Below are positions 1 through 6,315 of a stretch of 9,699 nucleotides of DNA, piece after piece (the stretch's first letter is position 1; every line of letters starts with the position of its first letter). The stretch is taken from positions 11,533 to 21,231 of the forward strand of contig NHLU01000027.1 of the NCBI GenBank assembly GCA_002169255.1, written 5' to 3'. The notes below the pieces were generated by a model. The model was given only the letters and a program-made list of their open reading frames with translations. It was not told the origin of the DNA and did no database searches. The position numbers were made by a program, and so were the translations under genes. Origin of the DNA: Candidatus Pelagibacter sp. TMED275 (GTDB taxonomy: Bacteria; Pseudomonadota; Alphaproteobacteria; Pelagibacterales; Pelagibacteraceae).

Positions 1-17
1 GATTTTGTATTTGCCAT
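1..17 (-). CDS. rpsT: 30S ribosomal protein S20, first codons only (runs off left edge)
   Basis: Reading leftward from position 17 the minus strand gives ATG GCA AAT ACA AAA TC, i.e. M-A-N-T-K-(S). This is the usual beginning of bacterial ribosomal protein S20 (MANxxSA...). Only five complete codons are inside the window, so the call rests on this start plus position: in alphaproteobacteria rpsT commonly lies just downstream of mutM on the same strand, as here (50 bp after the mutM stop). A plausible promoter sits directly upstream. S20 binds 16S rRNA in the small ribosomal subunit. The identification is reasonable but not proven by so few residues. Confidence 0.6.
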
Positions 18-25
18 TTGAGATG

Positions 26-56
26 GTTATATAGCTTTAGAAAATTAGATGGTCAA
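26..56 (-). promoter_or_regulatory. candidate sigma-70 promoter for rpsT
   Basis: On the minus strand, TTGACC (56..51) is followed after 17 bp by TATATA (33..28), with TATAAC two bases further on. This resembles a housekeeping promoter and is the best match in the mutM-rpsT gap. Transcription would begin within about 2-6 nt of the rpsT ATG, so the leader would be very short. It would let rpsT be expressed independently of mutM. Prediction from spacing and consensus only. Confidence 0.4.
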
Positions 57-68
57 TAAAATAATTCT

Positions 69-929
69 CTATTTTTGGCATGTTTTACAATAATAAGTTG
101 ATCTGTTGTTAATATTAATTTTTGTAATTTTTGATTTACATCCTTTAGTTGGACATGGGTAATGTTCTCTTGCGTATACTTTAAATTCTTTTTGATAGTT
201 TCCTTTTGATCCTATAATATTCTTAAAATCTCTAATAGACGAACCTCCCTTTTTAATTGCTTGTTTTAAAATCAACCTAGTTTTTATTACTATTTTTTTA
301 ATTTCTCCAATAGTCAGATCTTTAACTTTTTTTTTAGGATTTATTCTGCTCATAAATAAAATTTCACTAGCATATATATTGCCAATTCCAGATACTAAAG
401 TTTGGTCTAGAAGGAAATTTTTTATATTTTTAATACTATCTTTAAATTTTTTTTTTAAATACACATGATTAAAAGATTTATAAAAAGGTTCTGGACCAAG
501 TTTGCTAAAATAATTTAAAATATCTACCTTAGTTTTAAAAATTTTAACAAAGCCAAATCTCCTTGGATCATTATAAATTATTTCAAATTTGTTAAAAAAA
601 AAACTTATATGATTGTGTTTTATAGGAAGATCTTTTTTTTGGTAAAAGCTTAAATTTGTATTTTTTTTTTTATTATTAATTGATAAATGAATGGTCCCTG
701 ACATCCCTAAATGAATAAGTAGATATTTCTCAAAAAAAAGTTCGAAAACTATATACTTTGATCTTCTTGAAATTTTTATTATTTTCTTCTTTTTTAGATA
801 ATTCTCAAAATTTTCTGGCACTTTAAATCTTAAATTTCTATTATTTACCAAAACATTGTGAATTATTTTAAATTTAACAATTTTATTTAAGGATTGCTTA
901 ACTATTTCAACTTCTGGTAATTCCGGCAT
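69..929 (-). CDS. mutM: formamidopyrimidine-DNA glycosylase (Fpg/MutM)
   Basis: Bifunctional base-excision-repair enzyme that removes oxidised purines such as 8-oxoguanine and cleaves the abasic site by beta,delta-elimination. The 286-residue protein starts MPELPEVE, with the catalytic Pro2 and Glu3 exposed after Met removal. The conserved lysine is Lys58 (RRSKY), the helix-two-turn-helix contains GIGNIYASE with Asn184, and the intercalation loop carries LGMSG (74-78) and DPRRFG (121-126). The C-terminal zinc finger has Cys259, Cys264, Cys281 and Cys284 with Arg276 (NRSTYYC); the C-x4-C first half is common in alphaproteobacterial MutM. Length is slightly above the usual ~270, mainly from lysine-rich loop insertions. 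It diverges from ubiE across 35 bp and precedes rpsT. The gene contains homopolymer runs of 10, 10 and 11 bases (447-456, 594-603, 661-671). No Shine-Dalgarno motif is visible. Confidence 0.96.
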   Translation of the reverse strand: MPELPEVEIVKQSLNKIVKFKIIHNVLVNNRNLRFKVPENFENYLKKKKIIKISRRSKYIVFELFFEKYLLIHLGMSGTIHLSINNKKKNTNLSFYQKKDLPIKHNHISFFFNKFEIIYNDPRRFGFVKIFKTKVDILNYFSKLGPEPFYKSFNHVYLKKKFKDSIKNIKNFLLDQTLVSGIGNIYASEILFMSRINPKKKVKDLTIGEIKKIVIKTRLILKQAIKKGGSSIRDFKNIIGSKGNYQKEFKVYAREHYPCPTKGCKSKITKININNRSTYYCKTCQK

Positions 930-964
930 TTCATACTATATTACATTAATTAATAATAAATAAC
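930..964. other. 35-bp divergent mutM/ubiE intergenic spacer
   Basis: This spacer must hold the 5' ends of both mutM and the ubiE operon. It is almost pure A+T. A TATATT hexamer (937-942) could serve as a -10 toward ubiE, but I see no convincing -35 in either direction, so any -35 elements would lie inside the opposite gene. Neither start codon has a purine-rich ribosome-binding site. A stop in the ubiE frame at 947-949 limits how far ubiE can extend upstream. Confidence 0.4.
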
Positions 965-1669
965 ATGCGCCAACAGCTACAAAATAAAAAAAATTTAGTG
1001 AAAGACGTATTTGAAAAAGTTTTTGACAAATATGACTTAATGAATGATGTTATGTCATTAGGTGCTCATAGAATTTGGAAAAGAAATTTAATTAATATGA
1101 TGTCACCCTTATCAAATAAGAAGCTGATTGATGTAGCATGTGGAACTGGTGATATTGCACAACTTTATTTAAAAAAATCTAATATTAATAATTATATTCT
1201 ATCAATTGATCCAAACAAGGGAATGTTAAAGATAGGTAAAGAGAAACTTTCGAAATATAAAAATATAGAATGGAAATTAGGTAGTGCTGAAAATTTGCCA
1301 GCTCCAAGTAATTTTTTTGATTTTTATACAATTAGTTTTGGTTTGCGTAATACAAAGAATTTAAAGAAAACATTAGATGAAGCTTACAGAGTTTTAAAAC
1401 CAGGTGGAAAATTTCTATGCCTTGAGTTTTCAAAAGTTGAAAATGATAAATTAGATTTTGTATATGAAAATTATAGTAAACTAATACCAACATTGGGCAA
1501 AATTATTATTGGTGATGGTAAACCATATGAATATTTAGTAAAAAGTATAAAAAACTTTGTAACTCAGGATGAGTTATTAAATCTTATTAAAGAAAGTAAT
1601 TTTCATAATTCAAACTATGTTAATATTAGTGCAGGAATAGTGGCTATTCATTATGGTTGGAAAATATAA
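965..1669 (+). CDS. ubiE: demethylmenaquinone/2-polyprenyl-methoxybenzoquinol C-methyltransferase UbiE
   Basis: SAM-dependent C-methyltransferase of ubiquinone (and, where present, menaquinone) synthesis. Both family signatures are present: YDLMNDVMSLGAHRIW (23-38) and RVLKPGGKFLCLEFS (142-156). The SAM motif is LIDVACGTGD (54-63), with Asp82 after the second strand and FGLRN at 125-129. The protein has 234 residues against about 250 for most UbiE. The missing part is the N-terminal segment that usually carries an HFGF motif, and the in-frame stop at 947-949 excludes an upstream ATG. Its TAA overlaps the ubiB ATG by one base (TAATG), which suggests translational coupling. First gene of the run ubiE-ubiB-coaBC-thiF-like-SH3. 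It has no Shine-Dalgarno sequence. Confidence 0.95.
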   Translation: MRQQLQNKKNLVKDVFEKVFDKYDLMNDVMSLGAHRIWKRNLINMMSPLSNKKLIDVACGTGDIAQLYLKKSNINNYILSIDPNKGMLKIGKEKLSKYKNIEWKLGSAENLPAPSNFFDFYTISFGLRNTKNLKKTLDEAYRVLKPGGKFLCLEFSKVENDKLDFVYENYSKLIPTLGKIIIGDGKPYEYLVKSIKNFVTQDELLNLIKESNFHNSNYVNISAGIVAIHYGWKI

Positions 1670-3243
1670 TGATTAAAAAAATCCTTACACTATTTAAAAT
1701 TGGAAGAAAGTTAGCTAAATCAGATGCGTTAAAAGTTGTTTCAAAATTTCACAAGCCACCTAAAATATTAGAATTTTTTTTTTATTTAATGTCATTTTCA
1801 TTAACTAATAAACATAAACATGATGGCTTAAATATTGTTAGTGAAGAAGAAAAGCTCTGTAACTCATTACAATCTATGGGGACCACATTTATTAAATTGG
1901 GTCAATTTTTATCAACTAGACCTGATATTGTTGGTGAAAAACTTTCTCAAAATTTAGAAAAACTTCAAGACAAAGTACCAGCCTTTGAAACAGAAAGAGC
2001 AAAAATAATTTTAAAAAATGAACTTGGAGAAAATAATTATAAACTATTAATTAATTTAAGTGATCCAATTGCAGCTGCTTCAATTGCGCAGGTTCATAAA
2101 GCTCAAATAAATGATGATGGCACAATTAAGGATGTAGCGGTAAAAATATTAAGGCCAGAGATTAAAAAAATTTTTAATGAAGAGATTGATGCTCTTTTAT
2201 TGTTTGCTTTCATAATTGAAAGTTTAGTAAAAAAAACTAAAAGACTACGACTAGTTGAAGTTGTTTTTCTATTAAAGGAAATTACAAATCACGAAATGGA
2301 CTTACGATTTGAAGCTGCTGCTGCAAATGAATATTCTGAAAATACTAAAAACGATAATGGTTTTAAAGTCCCTAAAATATATTGGAACTTTACTAGTGAA
2401 AATATGCTTACGCTAGATTGGGTTGATGGAATTTCAATTAGAGAAAAAAAAATATTAGAAGAAAAAAATATTAATACAAAATTATTAGCTACAGATATTA
2501 TTCAACATTTTTTAAGACATGCTGTCAGGGATGGTTTCTTTCACGCAGATATGCACCAAGGTAATATTTTTGTTAATACTAATGGTGAAATTGTACCAAT
2601 AGATTTTGGTATTATGGGAAGGTTAGACAGATTAAACAAAAGGTATTTAGCTGAAATATTATATGGTTTTGTTAAAAGGGATTATAAAAAAGTTGCTGAG
2701 GTACATATTTTGGCTGGGCTTGTAGCAAAGAATGTTTCAGTTGATGAATTAGCTCAAGCTTTAAGATCAATCGGTGAGCCAATTTTTGGACAATCAGTAA
2801 AAGATATTTCTGGAGGAAAATTATTAAAACAATTATTTGAAATTACAGAAAAATTTAATATGCAAACCCAACCTCAACTTTTATTACTTCAAAAAACAAT
2901 GGTTGTTGTTGAAGGTGTTGCTAGAAAATTAAACCCTGAAACAAATATTTGGGAAACTTCAAGACCAGTTTTAGAAGATTGGCTAAAAAGGACTAAGGAT
3001 CCTATTAATACAATTAGTGAAACAATTAAAACTACTTCTGAGGTAATAAAAAGAATTCCTGAATTTCCAGAAGTAATGGATAAAGCAAATCAAGCTTTAT
3101 CATATTTAGCAAGTGGAAATATTCCTGAAAATACAAATTCTTATAGCTCACTAAAAGAAAAAAAAAATGAAATGATAAGTTTTAGAAATCAGTCTGTTGT
3201 TGGTTTATTATTACTTGTAATTTTTGGTTTAATAGTATTTTAA
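1669..3243 (+). CDS. ubiB: UbiB (ADCK/ABC1 family) atypical kinase/ATPase for ubiquinone biosynthesis
   Basis: Membrane-linked atypical kinase-like ATPase that supports ubiquinone assembly. I start it at ATG 1669, which overlaps the ubiE stop, giving 524 residues (MIKKILTLFKIGRKL). The frame is open four codons further to a TTG at 1657, but that lies inside ubiE and adds nothing conserved. ADCK hallmarks are all present: KLGQ (76-79), the Ala-rich loop AAAS (135-138), Lys159 in VAVKILRP, the ExD motif EMD (209-211), the catalytic loop HADMHQGN (292-299) and DFG (312-314). The C-terminus ends in one hydrophobic helix (about 509-524), whereas E. coli UbiB has two predicted C-terminal helices, so anchoring may be tail-like. 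coaBC follows 7 bp downstream. Confidence 0.95.
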   Translation: MIKKILTLFKIGRKLAKSDALKVVSKFHKPPKILEFFFYLMSFSLTNKHKHDGLNIVSEEEKLCNSLQSMGTTFIKLGQFLSTRPDIVGEKLSQNLEKLQDKVPAFETERAKIILKNELGENNYKLLINLSDPIAAASIAQVHKAQINDDGTIKDVAVKILRPEIKKIFNEEIDALLLFAFIIESLVKKTKRLRLVEVVFLLKEITNHEMDLRFEAAAANEYSENTKNDNGFKVPKIYWNFTSENMLTLDWVDGISIREKKILEEKNINTKLLATDIIQHFLRHAVRDGFFHADMHQGNIFVNTNGEIVPIDFGIMGRLDRLNKRYLAEILYGFVKRDYKKVAEVHILAGLVAKNVSVDELAQALRSIGEPIFGQSVKDISGGKLLKQLFEITEKFNMQTQPQLLLLQKTMVVVEGVARKLNPETNIWETSRPVLEDWLKRTKDPINTISETIKTTSEVIKRIPEFPEVMDKANQALSYLASGNIPENTNSYSSLKEKKNEMISFRNQSVVGLLLLVIFGLIVF

Positions 3244-3250
3244 TTCTTAT

Positions 3251-4462
3251 ATGAAAAATTTGACTGACAAAAAAATATTACTAATAATATGTGGAGGAAT
3301 ATCTGCATATAAAAGTTTGGAATTAATTAGATCCTTAAAAAAGAACGGAGCAATAGTAAAAACAATATTAACAAAAAGTGGGAAAGAATTTGTAACTCCT
3401 TTGTCAATAACGTCTTTATCACAAGAAAAAGTTTATGAAGATCTATTTAGTGTAGAAAATGAGTCAGAAATGGATCATATTTCATTATCTAGATGGTGTG
3501 ATATAGTTTTAGTTGCACCAATTACTGCAAATACAATATCTAAATTAAGTAATGGTAATGCAGAGGATTTGGCATCTACAGTAATTTTGGCTTCTAATAA
3601 AAATATCATGATTTGTCCTGCAATGAATGTACGTATGTGGGAACACCCAACTACAAAAAATAATTTAGAAAAATTAAAACAATTTGGTTATAAGGTCATT
3701 GGCCCTGAGGTTGGGGATATGGCATGTGGTGAATATGGTGAGGGTAAAATGACTGAACCAAGTGTCATCCTGGAATATATATCAAAATATTTTGAAAAAA
3801 TAAAAAAAGTAAAAAATAAAAGGTTTAAAGCATTGATAACTGCAGGTCCTACAAAAGAATTTATTGATCCAGTTAGATTTATAACAAATAGATCTAGCGG
3901 AAAACAAGGGTATGAAATTGCAAAATCTTTTTATAAAAAAGGTTTTGAGACAACTTTAATCTCTGGACCAACAAATATAAAAATCGAACCTGGTATAAAT
4001 TTATTGAAAGTTGAGACTGCTGAAGAAATGTTAAGAGCTACACAAAATAGCTTGCCAGCAGACGTTGCTGTTTTTTCTGCAGCCGTTGCAGATTATAAAA
4101 CAAAAAAAATAGAACATAATAAAATTAAGAAAAATGACAATTTAAATTTATCTTTGGAAAAAAATATTGATATTTTAAGTCTTGTCTCAAATCACAACTT
4201 ATATAGACCGAGAATTGTTATTGGGTTTGCTGCAGAAACAGAAAATTTAGAAAAAAATTCGTTAAAAAAACTATCTGAAAAGAATTGTGATTGGGTTATT
4301 TCTAATGATGTATCAGATAATACTATTGGATTTGACTCGGATTACAATGAGGTGACAATCTATTACAAAGACAAGTCTAAAAATAAAGAATTTTTATCAA
4401 AAAGAAATAAAGCTCAAATCGCAGACATGATCACTGAAAAAGTGATTTACGATTTAAACTAA
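3251..4462 (+). CDS. coaBC: bifunctional phosphopantothenoylcysteine decarboxylase / phosphopantothenate-cysteine ligase
   Basis: Catalyses two successive steps of coenzyme A synthesis: CTP-dependent joining of 4'-phosphopantothenate to cysteine (CoaB) and FMN-dependent decarboxylation to 4'-phosphopantetheine (CoaC). The CoaC half (about 1-180) shows the flavoprotein start CGGISAYK, catalytic His76 (MDHISLS), the PAMNVRMW motif with Asn126 (123-130) and the flap cysteine Cys159 (MACGEYGEG). The CoaB half (about 192-403) begins ALITAGPTKEFIDPVRFITN with Asn213, then has AVADYK (278-283) and a lysine-rich KIKKND segment (291-296) before LSLEKNIDIL. Length 403 matches the fused bacterial form. 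It lies 7 bp after ubiB and 8 bp before the ThiF-like gene, so it is probably co-transcribed. No ribosome-binding site is seen. Confidence 0.96.
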   Translation: MKNLTDKKILLIICGGISAYKSLELIRSLKKNGAIVKTILTKSGKEFVTPLSITSLSQEKVYEDLFSVENESEMDHISLSRWCDIVLVAPITANTISKLSNGNAEDLASTVILASNKNIMICPAMNVRMWEHPTTKNNLEKLKQFGYKVIGPEVGDMACGEYGEGKMTEPSVILEYISKYFEKIKKVKNKRFKALITAGPTKEFIDPVRFITNRSSGKQGYEIAKSFYKKGFETTLISGPTNIKIEPGINLLKVETAEEMLRATQNSLPADVAVFSAAVADYKTKKIEHNKIKKNDNLNLSLEKNIDILSLVSNHNLYRPRIVIGFAAETENLEKNSLKKLSEKNCDWVISNDVSDNTIGFDSDYNEVTIYYKDKSKNKEFLSKRNKAQIADMITEKVIYDLN

Positions 4463-4470
4463 TCTTTAAA

Positions 4471-5217
4471 ATGAAAAGCTTATTAAGCGAAAATCAAATT
4501 GTTAGATTTGAGAAACAAATTCTATTAAAAGAAATAGGAGTAATTGGACAAAAAAAACTTCTAAAATCTAAGATATTAATAATTGGAGTTGGTGGTCTTG
4601 GATGTCCAATAGTAGACATCTTATCAAGAGCTGGAGTTGGTGAAATTGGAATTGTTGATAATGATGTGGTAAGTCTATCAAATATTCACAGGCAAACTTT
4701 ATTTGACAATAATGATTTAGGAAAAAGTAAAGTTTCAGTAGTCAAAAATAAAGTAAAAAAAATAAATTCAGAGATAAAAGTTAAAATATTTAAAAAAAAG
4801 ATAAACTTCAATAATGTAAATCTTATTGGTAAAAATTTTGATTATATTATTGATGGATCAGATAATTTCAAAACAAAACTTCTTTTGAATGATTATTGCA
4901 GGAATAAAAAAAAAAAATTTATTAGTGGTGCTGTAAGTAAATTTGACGGACATGTATTTTCTTTTAATTTTAAAAAAAAAAATTCTCCATGTTTAAGGGA
5001 TTTTTTCCAAAATATAGAAATAGATGGAGATTTTTTTAATTGTGAAGAAGATGGTGTCGTAGGTACTCTTTCATCAATTATTGGCAATATTCAAGCAAAT
5101 GAAGTTTTGAAAAGAATTCTTGATATTGGAACTTGTCTTGAAAATGAAGTTTTAATTGTAAATATTCTGAACCTAAATCTAAGAAAAGTAAAGATTAAAA
5201 GTTTAAAAAATTCTTAA
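4471..5217 (+). CDS. HesA/MoeB/ThiF-family (E1-like) sulfur-carrier adenylyltransferase
   Basis: Expected to adenylate the C-terminal glycine of a small ubiquitin-like sulfur carrier (ThiS for thiamine or MoaD for molybdopterin). The 248 residues include the Rossmann ATP loop GVGGLGC (39-45), Asp63 after the second strand, Arg74 in NIHRQ, Lys87 in GKSK, and Asp131 in IDGSDN. Cys191 in NCEEDGVVG sits where ThiF carries its conserved cysteine. The usual zinc site looks absent: the first CxxC is replaced by CLRD (Cys174...Asp177), and the C-terminus has no CxxC. Which carrier it serves cannot be decided from the window, because neither thiS nor moaD is nearby. It contains A12 and A11 runs (4906-4917, 4972-4982). 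Its stop overlaps the next ATG by one base. Confidence 0.9.
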   Translation: MKSLLSENQIVRFEKQILLKEIGVIGQKKLLKSKILIIGVGGLGCPIVDILSRAGVGEIGIVDNDVVSLSNIHRQTLFDNNDLGKSKVSVVKNKVKKINSEIKVKIFKKKINFNNVNLIGKNFDYIIDGSDNFKTKLLLNDYCRNKKKKFISGAVSKFDGHVFSFNFKKKNSPCLRDFFQNIEIDGDFFNCEEDGVVGTLSSIIGNIQANEVLKRILDIGTCLENEVLIVNILNLNLRKVKIKSLKNS

Positions 5218-5672
5218 TGTCAAAAATAAAAATATTAACTTTTTGTTTATTTTTTTTAACTATAAATACTTATGTATTCAGTAAAGAAGAAAATTATTTT
5301 TTAACTTTAAAAAATAATAAAGTAAATGTGAGATATGGTCCTGGTTTTGATTACAAAATTAAGTATGTTTATAAAAAAAAAAATCTACCTATTTTGGTAA
5401 TTGATAAAAAAGATAACTTTAGAAGAATTATTGATCTAAACAAAAATAGTGGCTGGATACACAGAACTCAACTTAAAAAAAGCAAATCTATTATTTTATT
5501 GAATAGTCAAATTTTATTTAGTAGTCCTAGTAAATTTTCTAAACCTCTTGTAAAATTGTTGAAAGGTAGACTTTTAATAGTTGATAAGTGTAAACTTAAG
5601 TGGTGCAAAATTAAAACTATAAATTACCAAGGCTGGATATATAACGAGGGAAATTGGGGAATAAAAGAGTAA
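5217..5672 (+). CDS. exported protein with two bacterial SH3-like domains
   Basis: A 151-residue protein with a clear signal peptide: basic N-terminus MSKIK, hydrophobic core of about residues 6-20 and a likely cleavage near VFS-KE (22/23). The mature part has two SH3-like repeats. The first (about 28-85) contains VNVRYGPGFDY, a typical bacterial SH3 start, and ends in GWIHRTQL. The second (about 95-150) ends in QGWIYNEGNWGI. Cys125 and Cys130 in repeat two could form a periplasmic disulfide. The family resembles the small alphaproteobacterial SH3 proteins of the cell envelope, often presumed to bind peptidoglycan; the ligand here is unknown. It is the last gene of the ubiE run, overlaps the preceding gene by one base (TAATG) and converges on prx. 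An A11 run lies at 5373-5383. Confidence 0.85.
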   Translation: MSKIKILTFCLFFLTINTYVFSKEENYFLTLKNNKVNVRYGPGFDYKIKYVYKKKNLPILVIDKKDNFRRIIDLNKNSGWIHRTQLKKSKSIILLNSQILFSSPSKFSKPLVKLLKGRLLIVDKCKLKWCKIKTINYQGWIYNEGNWGIKE

Positions 5673-5683
5673 GGTAAATTTAT

Positions 5684-6232
5684 TTATTTAGCTGATATAG
5701 AATGTAAATATTTAAGCATAGTTTCAACATTACTAACTTCAAAAGGATCTTTATCATTACTTTCGTCATTTTTATTTTCTTCGATGAACATTTTTAGTAT
5801 TTTTCCATTATCAATATATGCAGAGTATCTCCATGATCTTTTTCCAAAACCCTGTTTTGGTTTGTTTACCAACATCCCCATACCTTCAGTAAATACACCT
5901 TCTCCATCTCCAATTGGTTTTACTTTTTTAATATTTTGATCTCTAAACCATGCATTCATTACAAATGCGTCATTTACTGATAGACAATAAACTTCATCAA
6001 CATATTTTTTTAAATCTTCATATTTTTCCTCATATCCAGGTAGTTGTTGAGATGAACAAGTTGGTGTATAAGCTCCGGGAAGAGAAAATAAAACTATCTT
6101 TTTATCCTTAAAAATCTCATTTGAAGTTAAATCTTTCCATTTTCCACCAATCGAGCATCCGCCACCTAAATTTTGATTGTCTCCTTCTCGAGCCTTAAAT
6201 ACTACATTTGGTATATTTTCGTTTTGAATCAT
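5684..6232 (-). CDS. Prx5/PrxII-type atypical peroxiredoxin
   Basis: Thiol peroxidase that reduces hydrogen peroxide and organic peroxides, probably in the cytoplasm because no signal peptide is seen. The 182-residue protein has the peroxidatic motif PGAYTPTCS (52-60) with Cys59. Cys83 in VYCLSVND is in the position of the second cysteine of PrxII enzymes, and Arg135 in SWRYS is the conserved active-site arginine. GVFTEGMGMLV and DPFEVSNVETML are typical of the Prx5 branch. Cys26 is an additional cysteine. The reductant (thioredoxin, glutaredoxin or glutathione) cannot be told from sequence. It lies 83 bp downstream of irr on the same strand. Two copies of the 17-bp operator precede it, one overlapping its predicted -10, which suggests direct Irr control. 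The ATG has no Shine-Dalgarno sequence and may lie at the transcript 5' end. Confidence 0.93.
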   Translation of the reverse strand: MIQNENIPNVVFKAREGDNQNLGGGCSIGGKWKDLTSNEIFKDKKIVLFSLPGAYTPTCSSQQLPGYEEKYEDLKKYVDEVYCLSVNDAFVMNAWFRDQNIKKVKPIGDGEGVFTEGMGMLVNKPKQGFGKRSWRYSAYIDNGKILKMFIEENKNDESNDKDPFEVSNVETMLKYLHSISAK

Positions 6233-6238
6233 GATTAC

Positions 6239-6255
6239 ATTATAATCATTCTAAA
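6239..6255 (-). promoter_or_regulatory. operator copy 1 before prx (Irr/PerR-like 17-bp near-palindrome)
   Basis: Plus-strand sequence ATTATAATCATTCTAAA. It matches the copy beside irr (6749-6765) at 16 of 17 positions. Read on the minus strand it is TTTAGAA-TGA-TTATAAT: the left half equals the Irr/ICE half-site TTTAGAA, while the right half is like the PerR-box half TTATAAT. It covers the predicted prx -10 hexamer, so a bound repressor would block RNA polymerase. Assigning it to Irr is inference from its repetition around irr. Confidence 0.65.
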
Positions 6256-6266
6256 AAATATTTCAA
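6239..6266 (-). promoter_or_regulatory. candidate prx promoter
   Basis: On the minus strand TTGAAA (6266..6261) and a perfect TATAAT (6244..6239) are separated by 16 bp. The predicted start of transcription falls at about 6232, the A of the prx ATG, so the message could be leaderless. The -10 lies inside operator copy 1. An alternative -10, also TATAAT (6284..6279), lies inside operator copy 2 and would give a leader of about 40 nt, but it lacks a good -35. Confidence 0.45.
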
Positions 6267-6269
6267 TAG

Positions 6270-6286
6270 ATTAGAATAATTATAAT
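6270..6286 (+). promoter_or_regulatory. operator copy 2 before prx, inverted relative to copy 1
   Basis: Plus-strand sequence ATTAGAATAATTATAAT; its reverse complement ATTATAATTATTCTAAT fits the shared pattern ATTATAATYATTCTAAW. It faces opposite to copy 1, and the two centres (6247 and 6278) are 31 bp apart, close to three helical turns, so both could be contacted from one face of the DNA. It lies in the irr-prx gap, 29 bp past the end of irr. Regulatory role inferred. Confidence 0.6.
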
Positions 6287-6315
6287 ATACTATCTAAATG
6301 TATGATTTTGTTAAA

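Noticed and set aside
1657..1668. TTG start giving ubiB four extra residues
   Set aside because: The ATG at 1669 overlaps the ubiE stop as TAATG, a normal coupled start; the extra residues are inside ubiE and carry no conserved feature.
4430..4446. Hairpin ATCACT-GAAAA-AGTGAT near the end of coaBC
   Set aside because: Only a 6-bp A+T-rich stem, inside the coding sequence, with no following T-tract and a gene starting 25 bp later; not a credible terminator.
4893..5087. 64-codon minus-strand open frame
   Set aside because: It lies wholly inside the ThiF-like gene; its phenylalanine-rich sequence is the complement of lysine runs. No start context or family resemblance.
965..5672. The ubiE-to-SH3 run as a novel functional system
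   Set aside because: ubiE-ubiB-coaBC is a common alphaproteobacterial order, and the tight spacing is explained by genome compaction. Nothing in the sequence requires a new joint function.
5673..5683. Bidirectional terminator in the convergent SH3/prx gap
   Set aside because: The gap is 11 bp, and I found no stem with a usable loop spanning it; only A/T repeats are present.
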